Source: Oreohelix idahoensis
Taxonomy: Eukaryota > Mollusca > Gastropoda > Stylommatophora > Oreohelicidae
Length of the DNA: 64,000 bases
Reading direction: 5' to 3'
Assembly: GCA_024509875.1 (NCBI GenBank)
Contig: JAMPIV010012447.1
Span: 519,878-583,877 of the forward strand
Within the stretch, counting starts at the first letter, position 1, and each line of letters begins with the position of its first letter. A program made the position numbers and the translations under genes. The notes below the pieces were generated by a model, which worked only from the letters and a program-made list of their open reading frames with translations, had not been told where the DNA came from and ran no database searches. Shown in pieces: positions 45,035 to 57,912 of this stretch.

Positions 45035-46104
45035 AAAGCATAACAGATCTAATACAAATGTAGAGAAATCACAAAAACGCCTCAGAACATTTGCAGTAAT
45101 AAATAAAAAATTACAGCGAAACTGAAGAGAAAAAATGTTGCACATGCAACCTTACTGCAAAGAAATGACAAGACATGATGACACCACAGGGTATAAACAT
45201 GAAGTGATAGCAAGGTGAGATCAACAAGCACGAACAAAACTTTTGGTAAAACCAAGGCACACCAAAATTATTCTACGATAACACATTGAAACAGAATTAC
45301 ACACCTAGATAAATATAGGTCACAGAAAACCAACACAGTGGACTAGTAGAAATTACACGGCTGTTAACAGCCGGATTTCTACTGAGGGAAATATGCAACC
45401 TCCCTGCAGAACGTCTGACGTGAGCCCGGATAACTCCGAGATGAATCTCATCGTCAGAACACCACCCAACCGCACGTTGTGTGACACTGAACGAGGAACA
45501 TAGAACGGAGCAATAGCATAAAAGAGATAGGCTCTAACCAACATGCAGCGACCACAAGATTATAATAAAAAAGTATAAGCCACTTAGCTTTCAAAGATCC
45601 ATCCTTTCAGTTGCATTTCGTCAAAAGGTATCGAAAGCTGCATGATTCATCTATCGGTTGAGCATCAAATGTGGTCGTGGGCATTGCAACGCACAAGGAA
45701 AACATCATCATGATTCCTGCTTGATAACATTTCAACGCAGAAAGGAAAACGACAGATGATCACTAGTTGATAGCTCCGTCGTGTCGACTGTAGCTAGAAC
45801 GCTCCGCAAAAAATAGCTGGAAAAATTGATCATATGCAGACTTCGCATGAAAATCTCGAAGTAACGATTTGTACCCAGTATGACACGATGGTGCACACTT
45901 CTTTGAGTGCAGAAAGTCTTGACAAAGGGACAGTTCGTCTTCCAGTATTATCAACGGCTCTCTTTGGGGTAAAAAAGGTCAACACTTCCGTTACCGGAAC
46001 CGCACAAAAGGCGATGGGCCGTATATTGAAGGTGCTTCACCGGTGCTGAATTCTCGGTTTAAGTGTACGAAAACTGGCATGTTAAGAGCGATCTTGAAAT
46101 TTTT
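45035..46104. other. No gene recognised
   Basis: An unrecognised part of the element 3 interior next to its 5' LTR. Short ORFs (45353-45544 minus, 45834-46049 plus) show no motif. If element 3 is minus-oriented, its gag should start here, but none is visible. Confidence 0.35.
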
Positions 46105-46122
46105 TCCCCATACTGGCCACCA
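46105..46122 (-). promoter_or_regulatory. Primer binding site candidate of element 3
   Basis: On the minus strand TGGTGGCCAGTATGGGGA starts four bases after the LTR end. It begins with TGG, as needed to pair with a tRNA 3' CCA. I could not name the tRNA. Confidence 0.4.
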
Positions 46123-46126
46123 TTAT

Positions 46127-47164
46127 TGTTACTGCCATAGTTTAAGTGCTCTGCTGTTGACGTTGTTGGTTATGCATATCATAGAAAATTCAGTATAAGA
46201 AATGCCTAACTGCGAACGGTGTGCCGGTTCGAATTCATCAAGATCTCTGATATGCATAGTAGCCATATAGGAACGTAGAACTGTCAAACAATCAGATTGC
46301 AGTCAAAGACTGAGGTACGATTCAACGAAGACATATTTATTAACAGGTTGTACATCAGCATATACCCCGATGCCATCACAAGAACAGCTATGCTTTGGAC
46401 CCCTGAAGGAAAACGAAAGAGAGGCCGACCAAAAACAACCTGGCGGAGGACTGTGGAGGCTGAGATGCAAAGAATGAACCAGAGTTGGGGCACTGCACGA
46501 AGGATGGCCACCGACCGAGCAAAGTGGAATCAATTTGTTGTTGCCCTACAAGACGCCACAAGGCGTGATGGCCACTGACTTCTTTGACGGTCGGCGGCTA
46601 AGGATCAAAGAAGAAGACATCAGCATATAACAGACACGGCATTTCGTGCAATTGACGATCAGCATATATATTTGAAATAGACTCTAACTGGTCTTGGCCG
46701 ATTAAGACTAGCAACTAGGCATCATATGCCCTAGTTGAAGTATGCGGTCATACAAACACTTATTTCTCCGTGGCCCATATTAATAAATAAAACTGGTGGC
46801 TAACATGCACCGTACATACTTATTGCCTGACATGGCTAATACATCATAGATAATGGCCAACGGGGTCATCATCTGCAAGCCAAACCCTGGCTGCGATTAT
46901 AAGTTACTATTCATATGTCCCATAACCGGGGACTCATAAACACAAACGTCCATCATGGACTATACTCATATCACAAAATGGCCACGACCAATGGTCGTAT
47001 AGCAACTCGTGCGGACGATCAATGACGTCCCCCTTAGATACATACTGTTCAAAACTAGTGTAGTATCGTATTTAATCAAAAATTATTAATAAAAATTGAA
47101 ATGCGCTTTGCAAAAGATGCGCTTAACTAGTACTTAAAATAAAGCCCTAATTCCTGGTTTAACA
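46127..47164 (-). repeat. 5' LTR candidate of element 3
   Basis: TGTTACTGCCATAGTTT ... TAACA. Contains a LINE insertion at 46365-46616. Compared with the other copy it has an extra ~25 bp near 46720 (TATGCCCTAGTTGAAGTATG). Confidence 0.65.
46365..46616 (+). mobile_element. 5'-truncated LINE 3' end with 13-bp target duplication
   Basis: 252 bp flanked by ACATCAGCATATA at 46352-46364 and 46617-46629. It encodes DAITRTAMLWTPEGKRKRGR, TTWRRTVEAEMQRMNQSW and the WNQFVVALQDATRR end with a stop at 46579, then a short tail ending CAAAGAAGAAG. The same target is empty at 35512-35524. A longer relative lies at 56794-57495 (minus). Confidence 0.9.
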
Positions 47165-47169
47165 CCTGC

Positions 47170-47374
47170 TTTCACTAATATCTGAACCTGCAACATGTGA
47201 ACAAGGCTATGGTATCTGTTGTTTACAACTGAGATGCCCCTCCGCCGACTGATTGGCCATTGCTTCTCAGCCGCAGAATCTTATATGGGAATTTGGAAAA
47301 TGCGCCAACTGTGTCTGAACGGGTTTATATACAGTTTATCAGTCATGATGACTTGATTGAGCCTTTTTCTGATT

Positions 47375-47426
<52 letters not shown>

Positions 47427-48194
47427 AACTCTCTCTCTCTCTCTCACTTTGATTGATTTCTCCCTTTCGTCTGCTCTGCGTAAGATAGGCTTTCTTTGTT
47501 GACTGTGCATAATTAGGTAACCAATAGTTGAGACCGGGGAGGACTTTTTTCCAATAGGAATAAAGTGGGTTCCACCGTGATTCCCTTATTATTGTTGCAA
47601 ATCCAGTGAAAAGTTAATTCCCATGGTGTAAAATCACGGTTAGAATTATTATTTACGGTTAAGTCATAAAAATACTTATTTTCCACGGCTAAAGTTCAGT
47701 GAGAATAATATATACATTCAAAGTTGCAGAAAAATTTTATCGTCTACGGTGCAATTCCAGAGTGTTTTAGCCGTTTCTTTACAATTTATTCAATGGATTT
47801 TAACTATAATAGTTATACTATTGTAAAAAAATTTTAAAAGTCAATAAATAAAAAAAAAAACAGTCGAAGAAGATTAAAAAGAGCGATGAGATTTGAAAAA
47901 TTGAAAAGAGTAAGAAAAAAAAATGTATAAATAATTTCAAATAACGGAGTAGAAGCATTGACTGAGGGGTAATCCTGAATGCTGTAGCGTCACTAGAACC
48001 ATCAGCACTAACAGCAGTGATCGACAACGTCGGTATCTTGGATGCTATCAACAACAGGCGAACTTAACAGATGGTCTTGTTCAAGTACCAAGATAGGATG
48101 GAGAGTACATAAATCTGATAAATGGGTCATGTTTTATTATTTTGTATTCTCTTAGTTGATTATAATTTATTATTATTTTTATATAGTGAAGTAG
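47170..48194. repeat. (CT)n tract and otherwise unrecognised sequence
   Basis: 47383-47446 is nearly pure CT. At about 47560-47770 phrases like TCACGG, TTTACGG, CCACGG and CTACGG recur about every 40-60 bases in A/T-rich DNA, a weak hint of a decayed tandem repeat. No gene. Confidence 0.5.
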
Positions 48195-48396
48195 GTCAGC
48201 GAGACAGCTAAAATATTTTGATCACATTCACAGAAATAACACCTTGCTGAGAAGCATAAAGTAAGGAACGGTTGGAGGTAAACTTGCAATAGGGATACAG
48301 CGCTATAAGTGGGAAGATAACATCAAGAGATGGACATGAGATAGAAGACTTTGGAGACCCATTTCAGCTGATCTTTGTTGTGAAGATGACAACTGA
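48195..48396 (+). pseudogene. LINE ORF2 C-terminal scrap, fourth family
   Basis: The plus strand reads RQLKYFDHIHRNNTLL, then KWEDNIKRWT, RRLWRPISADLCCED and a stop at 48394. The same order occurs in the minus copy at 51300-52040 (QLKYFGHI, REDNIKR, RRRCRPIAADLRCGD). Two in-frame stops are present. Confidence 0.6.
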
Positions 48397-48423
48397 TGCA
48401 TACTGGTGCCCCTTTATCATATA

Positions 48424-49992
<1,569 letters not shown>

Positions 49993-49995
49993 ATA

Positions 49996-50897
49996 GATCT
50001 AGGGGCACTAATACAGACTATATAGTACCCCGTGCTTTTTTGTCGAATGCTGTATTATTGTCTATACTCATATTTATTTATAATTTATTTTCGTTCGTAT
50101 ATAGTCTCCATACTTTTTTGTGTGGTCCTGTAAAGCGTGGATGCCGAAATGTTTAAAAAAAATAGAGTTTGTGAAAAACACATTAGTTACTTGTGAATAT
50201 ACGGCCTCGTTCATGATTCAGGTTAATGCAAACCTGCAGAAGTGATATTTTTATTTACTCCTGTTCCTACTGCTTCGATTTCAGTGCCTTTGTGGCAAAT
50301 TGCTAATTTTGGAAGATGGACAGGCAAGGCGATAGATTGCATGAAATCGCCTATGCACGTTTTTTTTTTTCCATCAGCAGCCGACATATAGCTTAGCGAG
50401 CGCGGAAATCTCCAGCGCTAAGATATTGCAAAAGTTACGTAATCATAATAAATCAACTGACTGTCTTCGTGGAATTTCGCGGGCATGCAGTCGTATCCCT
50501 GTCATCAGATTAGATCAGGTGCCTTCTTCGCATGATAGGCTGTTTGTACTGGATCTCAAAACGATTCCTGTCGTTGTATTGATATTTGGGATCTGAAATC
50601 TTATTCCGTGTTTATCTTTTGATACCATCTCACCGATCACAGCGCTATATACTTGTTTGCTGTCAGCTTCTCCATTTTTTTTTTCAATAAAATATTGTTT
50701 CTCTTTGTATACAAAAAAAAAAAAAAATTATGTCTAATATGGATCTTTTTTTTATTTATTCACTCTTATGACTTTATTATTTGCTTTCTTCTTTCCATAA
50801 GGTAGACCCCTTTCTTCTGTACGCTCATATTTCAAAATCCTTGCTACATAATAATAATAAAATATGGGTTAGTATTCTGGTATAAAGCCAATGTGGC
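49996..50897. other. No gene recognised
   Basis: A/T-rich, with several poly-A/T runs. Nothing recognisable. Confidence 0.4.
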
Positions 50898-50918
50898 CCA
50901 ACTCTCAGTCCGCCCCTG
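50898..50918 (-). repeat. Single end of a hAT-like MITE
   Basis: On the minus strand CAGGGGCGGACTGAGAGTTG equals the left end of the complete MITE at 60268-60412. No second end lies within 200 bp. Confidence 0.6.
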
Positions 50919-50959
50919 CTTTTACTGTTCATGTGCCTCAATTCTCAATCTATCACGCT

Positions 50960-51170
50960 TCTCTTCAGGGGGGTCTCTGAAGAGACACAGAAGAAATAGA
51001 ACTACCACAACCTCAGGCTATTTGTATAAGGCGACTAACATGAGGTTGTGCACGGAGGTTGCCAGCCTCATCATATAAAACAAATAGCCACAGACACTAC
51101 TGCCACAAGAGCTTATGAATGATTGGTGCAGGCTTCCTGCAAGGGGACCAGCTCCATGAGATAGCTCAAT
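50960..51170 (-). repeat. Dispersed repeat family B, copy 1
   Basis: In minus orientation: GCAGGAAGCCTGCACCAA, GCAGTAGTGTCTGTGGC, GATGAGGCTGGCAACCTC, GTGCACAACCTCATGTTAG, TGTGTCTCTTCAGAGACC. Copies at 52345-52600 and 59708-59945 keep the same order. Non-coding and of unknown class. Confidence 0.6.
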
Positions 51171-51299
51171 GCTCCGTAAGGAGCGCAAAGGAAAATGATG
51201 TAATAGAGTATTGCGAATACTTTACCCAATTCTATAGGCCTACTGTTCAGCGTAAACTTGTCTTTCCTTATACGATGGTATTAATCAAGTGGATCATCA

Positions 51300-52040
51300 T
51301 CAACCGGTGCCATCTCCACATCGAAGGTCGGCTGCAATGGGTCTGCAACGTCTTCTGTCTCTTGTCTTAATAGTGCACTCTGATAGACTCTTCCCTGTTC
51401 ATCTCTTGATGTTATCTTCCCTCTTACAGTGCTGTCTTCCCCTAGCACGTTTGCCTTCAACTCTCCCTTCTATTATGGTCTTCTGCAAGGTGTATGCCTT
51501 TTTATGTGGCCAAAATATTTTAGTTGCCTAATTTTGATCTCCTTCATCAGGTCTCTATTCATACCTAGATTTGCTAGGACCTCCTTATTTGTTTTCTTCT
51601 CTTTGCATGGGATGCGCCCCATCCTTCTATATATCCACATCACAATTCGTTCTTCCAATTGCCTATACATTGTTCATATTTCTAAAGCATACAGCAGTGA
51701 AGAATATATATAACATTTTATGATTCTCAGTTTTAATTTGTGAGATAACTGTTTGGATGTCAGTATATATTTCATGTTGTTGAATGTAGCTTTGGCCATT
51801 CCTATTCTCTTCTTGATTTCTGTTTCACATCTGCCATCTTCTGCTATTACTTGTATATGACCGAGATATGAGAAGCTCTCAGGATTTTCCTATTTATGTT
51901 TATCTTTACTGTGGGCTTGTCGTCTGTTTTGCTAATTATCATAGTATTTGTTTTCTCAGTATTGATGTCCGATCCATATTCATGACATACTGTTCACTTG
52001 CTTCACTAGTTCTTGTAAATAATGTTGACTTTCAGCTAAC
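51300..52040 (-). pseudogene. LINE ORF2 C-terminal region, fourth family
   Basis: Minus frames give NTEKTNTMIISKTDDKP (about 51960), CETEIKKRIGMAKATFNNMK, KLRIIKCYIYSSLLYALE, YRQLEERIVMWIYRRMGRIP, QLKYFGHIKRHT, LQKTIIEGRVEGKRARGR and a Cys/Arg-rich end at 51300. This is the region following the RT palm of RTE-like LINEs. Several frameshifts and stops are present. A short relative lies at 48195-48396. Confidence 0.78.
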
Positions 52041-52344
52041 AGTGTGATACACCCGTGATTTAATAACAATTCTGTTTCTAGCGAAAATTGTTAGTACATT
52101 TGTCCCTGTCTATCATATCCCATTGGAGTTACTCTGCCCACAGGGACAATAATCATCGTGTTTATTGAGGCTTTATGCAATATGGGGTCCACTTAGTCAG
52201 ACATTTTAGATTGTTGATGGCCAACGGTCGACGCATGCGGTCCACGGGGGTTATTTTTTTGTTTCTTTTGGGACTGCTTTAATGTAGATGATAATTGCGA
52301 ACATTATTTCCAGTTTAGTGAGTAAATCTTAGAGGTACTCAAAC
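52041..52344. other. No gene recognised
   Basis: Mixed sequence between a LINE fragment and a family B copy. Confidence 0.35.
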
Positions 52345-52600
52345 CATACGACCACCACCATCATCGCCACCATCATCTTCCTTTGTTCTTCTTACGAAGC
52401 ATGTAACCACCACTGCAGTAGGTCCTCTTGTTGGAAGCCTGCGCCAAGCATTAACATGTTTTTGCAGCAGTGTTTTCTGTAGCAATGTGTTGTGTATGAT
52501 GAGGTTGCCAGCTTTTTGCACAGCGTCATATTAGTTGCCATGTACAGCATGACTGATAGGGCAGTAGTATTATTTGTCTGACTTCTTCAGAGACTCCTGG
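52345..52600 (+). repeat. Dispersed repeat family B, copy 2
   Basis: It starts in a CCACCATCATC run and has GTTGGAAGCCTGCGCCAAGC, GCAGCAGTGTTTTCTG, GATGAGGTTGCCAGC, TGCACAGCGTCATATTAG and CTTCTTCAGAGACTCC, in the family B order. Confidence 0.6.
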
Positions 52601-52699
52601 AGACTACATGGGTGTCACTGTGAAACATGGAGCGTCTCATTCCTGTCAAGAGGGTAGTACTAAATTTTGTTTTCTTTCTCTTCATTTTCTTCCACCTTT

Positions 52700-53335
52700 C
52701 AACTCTCCATGGAGCATAGGCTTTCAGAAAACGTATGCCAAGTTTTCCTTGACCCGTGCCATCGGCTCACGATCTTTCTATGTCTTCTTCATCCCCTTCA
52801 TGTCTGTCTTCAGTTCTATTCTCCACGTTTCCAATGATCTTCCTCTATCTCTCTTACCCTGGGGATTCCAGAATAAGGACTGCCTTGTGATGCTATCAAC
52901 AGGTTTTTTTTTTTCAATGTATGTCCAATCCATCTCCGGCACAAGTGGCACTTGTCTGGTTCTTGTCATCTCTTGTTCCAGTGGCACTTGTCTGGTTCTT
53001 GTCATCTCTTGTTCCAGTGGCACTTGTCTGGTTCTTGTCATCTCTTGTTCCAGTGGCACTTGTCTGGTTCTTGTCATCTCTTGTTCCAGTGGCACTTGTC
53101 TGGTTCTTGTCATCTCTTGTTCCAGTGGCACTTGTCTGGTTCTAGTCATCTCTTGTTCCAGTGGCACTTGTCTGGTTCTTGTCATCAGTTCCACATAAGT
53201 AATCTTGTCATGCCACTTCAATCCTCCTGTTCAACGCAAGCACCTATTTATGACATTCTGTAGCTTTTTGACTGTTATTATTATTGTTCTCTATGTTTTA
53301 GAGCCATAAAATAGGGCTGCGTTTTCTGCATAGTG
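52700..53335 (-). pseudogene. LINE (RTE-like) C-terminus with an in-frame minisatellite
   Basis: The minus strand encodes FINRCLR-like, GLKWHDKITYVEL, then MTRTRQVPLEQE repeated nearly seven times, then a deletion into KKPVDSITRQSLFWNP and KRDRGRSLETWRIEL. A frameshift precedes the end (RKTWHTFSESLCSMES, about 52707). The single-copy version of the amplified block is MTRTRQVPVEQE at 43150-43200. The RRRWRWIGHTL segment present there is lost here. Confidence 0.85.
52945..53187. repeat. 36-bp minisatellite born in a LINE ORF
   Basis: The unit GTGGCACTTGTCTGGTTCTT + GTCATCTCTTGTTCCA repeats exactly every 36 bp from 52945 to 53161, about 6.75 copies. I noticed one single-base variant, in the sixth copy. 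36 is a multiple of three, so the host frame stayed open, and 147 codons on the minus strand pass through it. Confidence 0.95.
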
Positions 53336-53734
53336 TGTCTTTATATTTACTTCCCTCAATTTGTTTATATACTTTTGTTGTCCATCATTAATCACACCAG
53401 ATGTACATGTGAAATCGATATGACGTAGCCGGGGATAGCCACTTCAATATCAGCTACATAGAGATTAATCTGTTTACATAGCAAAAGATATCCGTGTTGC
53501 CTCAACAGTGCAATATTTCTCTGAAACTGCAGATGATATTTATTCATCGTTGCTTTCACAACGGTTAATCTTCACACGCACCTCCCGAGAAAATTACGGG
53601 ACGGGGAAAAGGGTTTCTGAAACATTGCCAGAAAGGATATGGCAAATGGAAATGGATTTATAATCGAGATTGAATGAGATAAAGTTATGAGTTAAAAGTG
53701 AGAGAGTGTGTGAGAGAGAGAGAGATTGAGATGA
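53336..53734. other. No gene recognised
   Basis: Unremarkable sequence leading into the GATA-rich block. Confidence 0.35.
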
Positions 53735-54733
<999 letters not shown>

Positions 54734-54892
54734 TCAGAGTTCCAATAATCATACACAAGCACATTCGAGAATTCATAAATACATGATTAATTCATATATC
54801 AGCATACCAACACAATGAAAATTGGATTGATAGATTCAAACAAGAATCAAACAATCAAGTAAAATGACTTTTCAATCAACTCTAATTTTTAA

Positions 54893-55026
54893 ACACAAAA
54901 TATCATGTGAGATATGATATCTGAAAGAAGACGATTAGAAGAAAATATCATATGTAAGATGACATCTGAAAGAAGGCGATCAGAAGAAAATATCATATGT
55001 GAGATATGATATCTGAAAGAAGGCGA
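54893..55026 (+). repeat. 46-bp satellite, small block
   Basis: Three units of the satellite at 57.9-59.7 kb (AAAATATCATATGTGAGATA, TGATATCTGAAAGAAGGCGA). The block is cut by cap copy 5 at 55027. Confidence 0.85.
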
Positions 55027-55240
55027 TGTCACTGATTTGCCTCCCCTGCTTTGCGGTAGTGGTCCAACAGTTGCCAAAACACAAGAGTATCTCATATGGG
55101 CCTTAAAAGGTGTCTACCCTCGCACAAGATTACTCTTGAAAGAGTTGGAGATAGAACGATAATGATGCTTCTATCTCAAGGGACAGTTCATAAGATATTT
55201 CCGAAGTCAATAACAATGCTGCATTGGCAGGCCAATTGTT
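55027..55240 (+). repeat. Cap repeat, copy 5
   Basis: TGTCACTGATTTGCCTCCCC ... CGCACAAGATTACTCTTG ... CTTCTATCTCAAGGGA. It begins inside a satellite unit (after AAAGAAGGCGA) and its match to the family is lost after about 55240. Confidence 0.7.
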
Positions 55241-55844
55241 AACGCTGTGTGTTTTGGGTTCTGTGCAGATAGGTCAATGAGTTCTGGCGTCTCTGGTCAA
55301 GATTGTAGGGCGCAGCTCGTTCCCAGAAATGTCAGGGAGTGTCTACAAAGTTGGTCCCTCGTCTTTAAGCTCATGCCACTTTTCCCTTCTTGTTCCAGAG
55401 ATAATACCCTCAATTGGTACCACCAACAACTATGGTAAAAGAATAGAAACAAAACGCCCTGAGTATTGCGTTTTCCGACACATAGTTATGAGTCCCTTTC
55501 TCCTATTCCACCATCCCATCTACCTCAGACTTTACCCTCAATGAGAATTAAACAATCCCTGGAGAAGAAACTTTCTTTACATTTAAATTGAATAGCTTTA
55601 TATTTACTTTACATTCACATGAACAGGTTAATAGTATAGATAGAATATGTTTACATTAACATCTACACTGATTGGAAAGTGTTCACAATATAGATTGAAT
55701 ATGTTTTTATTTACATCTACACTGATTGAAAAGCTTTGAAACTTTCATTAATTTTAAAATGCATATGTTTAAATAGACATTTACACTGGTTTGAAAATGA
55801 AATATTATAATTAGAATGTACATCATTTCTTTCATCTTTACCTC
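55241..55844. other. No gene recognised
   Basis: Two overlapping plus ORFs of 60-70 codons (55247-55544) have no known motif. The rest is A/T-rich, with a ~60-bp phrase repeated loosely (ATTTACATCTACACTGATTG...) at about 55655-55735. Confidence 0.4.
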
Positions 55845-55995
55845 CCTGCTCCATATGGTACTTGGGACTACCTATGCTTTTTAGTTCTCTTTAAGAAACA
55901 AGCAATAAACCAATCACCAGCACATGAAGTGGTGGTTCATGAATTCATCATTTTATTTGAATAGGTTGCCAGCCTCAAATGACTTGGACATACAT
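55845..55995 (-). repeat. Family C core fragment
   Basis: CTCCCTGCTCCATATGG ... AATCACCAGCACATGAAG ... GGTTGCCAGCCTCA, corresponding to 15195-15335 in family C copy 2 and to 26100-26245. Confidence 0.5.
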
Positions 55996-56027
55996 TTAGC
56001 AATTTTCACATATTAATAGTCAAGAGG

Positions 56028-56785
<758 letters not shown>

Positions 56786-57500
56786 CTTCTTCTTTAGGGC
56801 AACAACAAATTGATTCCACTTTGCTCGTCGGCGGCCATCCTTCGTACAGTGCCTGTTCTTTGTGTGGCATCTTCAGGGGTCCATAGCATAGCTGTTCTTG
56901 TGATGGCATCGGGGTCTCTTCTGAAGACATGGCCAACCCAGCTCCAGCGTCTGCCAGCTATGATGGTGTGCATGTCCTCTTGCTTGCTTCGAGTAAGCAG
57001 ATCTTGGTTGGTGATGGTATTTGGCCAAAAGATTCGGTGAATTTTTCTTAGGCATGTTGTGTGAAAAGAGGACAATTTCGACATTTCCATCTCTGTAACT
57101 CTCCAGCATTCCGCACCATAGAGAAGCACAGAAAGCACACAGCTCTGATATAATCTTAATTGTGTGCTTGTGCTGTACTGAGAGGACTTCCAGATGTTGT
57201 TTAGACTAAAAAAGGCTGTTCTTTCTTTGTTCATTCTGTTGTTGATGTCTTTGCTTGCTCCGCCGTCTGGTGTTACTATGCATCCTAGATATTTGAAGGT
57301 GTCTGTCTGTTCCAGTTGCTGATTCCTTGCTGATATGGGCTCAGGGTTGCTCACATTGAGCGTCACAACCTCTGACTTCTTTAGATTGATGTTCAAGCCG
57401 ACCTGCTGACTATACTTATTAAGTCTATCCGTTTCTTCCTGGATGTGTTGATGTGAATGTGCTAGTAGTGCAATGTCATCTGATGTCAAGCATACCTGTC
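56786..57500 (-). pseudogene. LINE ORF2 C-terminal region, third family, internally deleted
   Basis: The minus frame starts in the RT catalytic block (SDDIALLAHSHQH, about 57480), then LNINLKKSEVVTLN, DTFKYLGCIVTPDGGASKDI, NNIWKSSQYSTSTQLRLYQS, VLLYGAECWRVTE, WPNTITNQDLLTRSKQED, AGRRWSWVGHVFRRDPDA and ITRTAMLWTPE. It then jumps across a deletion to a frame-shifted end. A (CTT)n at about 56786 matches the (GAA)n tail of this family. The intact end is at 46365-46616. Confidence 0.88.
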
Positions 57501-57912
57501 CAAAATGTGTCGCACAGACGAGTAATCTCGTTATCTGTCGCTTGACACACAAAATCCGTCGCTTTACCATCTTGGCAGAGAACGCATCCTGGCCTTATCA
57601 ACGATTAAACAACTGCGCTGGTCGATTTTAATGTTACTCCGTAGCCTGATGTCGGGCACACCCGAAATTTACCAACATAGTTGTCGGCTAATATTATCTT
57701 ATCAGTTCCTTACCCAGCAGGGAGGAACAGGTAAGCCAACAGAAATGCCGAATTATCGCTGAGAGGAGTGTAAGAATTTTGAAAATACAATCTGCTACAT
57801 AGCAGAGAAAGAAAATTTTGCCGACCATTGAAAAGCATGTAATACGTCCGTACAACAAATTTAGCTGATTACTGCCGTAGTGAAGCAGAGATTGACCCGA
57901 CAATAATTATGT
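57501..57912. other. No gene recognised
   Basis: Short intergenic stretch before the satellite. A 69-codon minus ORF at 57694-57903 is unsupported. Confidence 0.35.

Larger units (their letters stand above)
35269..47164 (-). mobile_element. LTR element 3 candidate (11.9 kb with nested insertions)
   Basis: Two direct copies of a ~0.75-kb sequence with TGTTA...TAACA ends lie at 35269-37353 (holding a 1.34-kb insertion) and 46127-47164 (holding a 252-bp LINE). Outside flanks are CCTGT (35264-35268) and CCTGC (47165-47169), a 4-of-5 target duplication. In minus orientation a primer-site candidate TGGTGGCCAGTATGGGGA stands four bases inside the right copy (46105-46122), and a poly-G tract abuts the left copy (37354-37373). 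These four agree with one minus-strand LTR element. Its interior carries RRM-like and coiled-coil frames and other insertions, but no RT, integrase or protease that I can recognise. Confidence 0.55.

Noticed and set aside
35269..47164. Explaining the two 0.75-kb copies as a plain segmental duplication
   Set aside because: Ends TGTTA/TAACA, matching outer flanks and a purine tract fit an LTR pair better, though the duplication model is not excluded.
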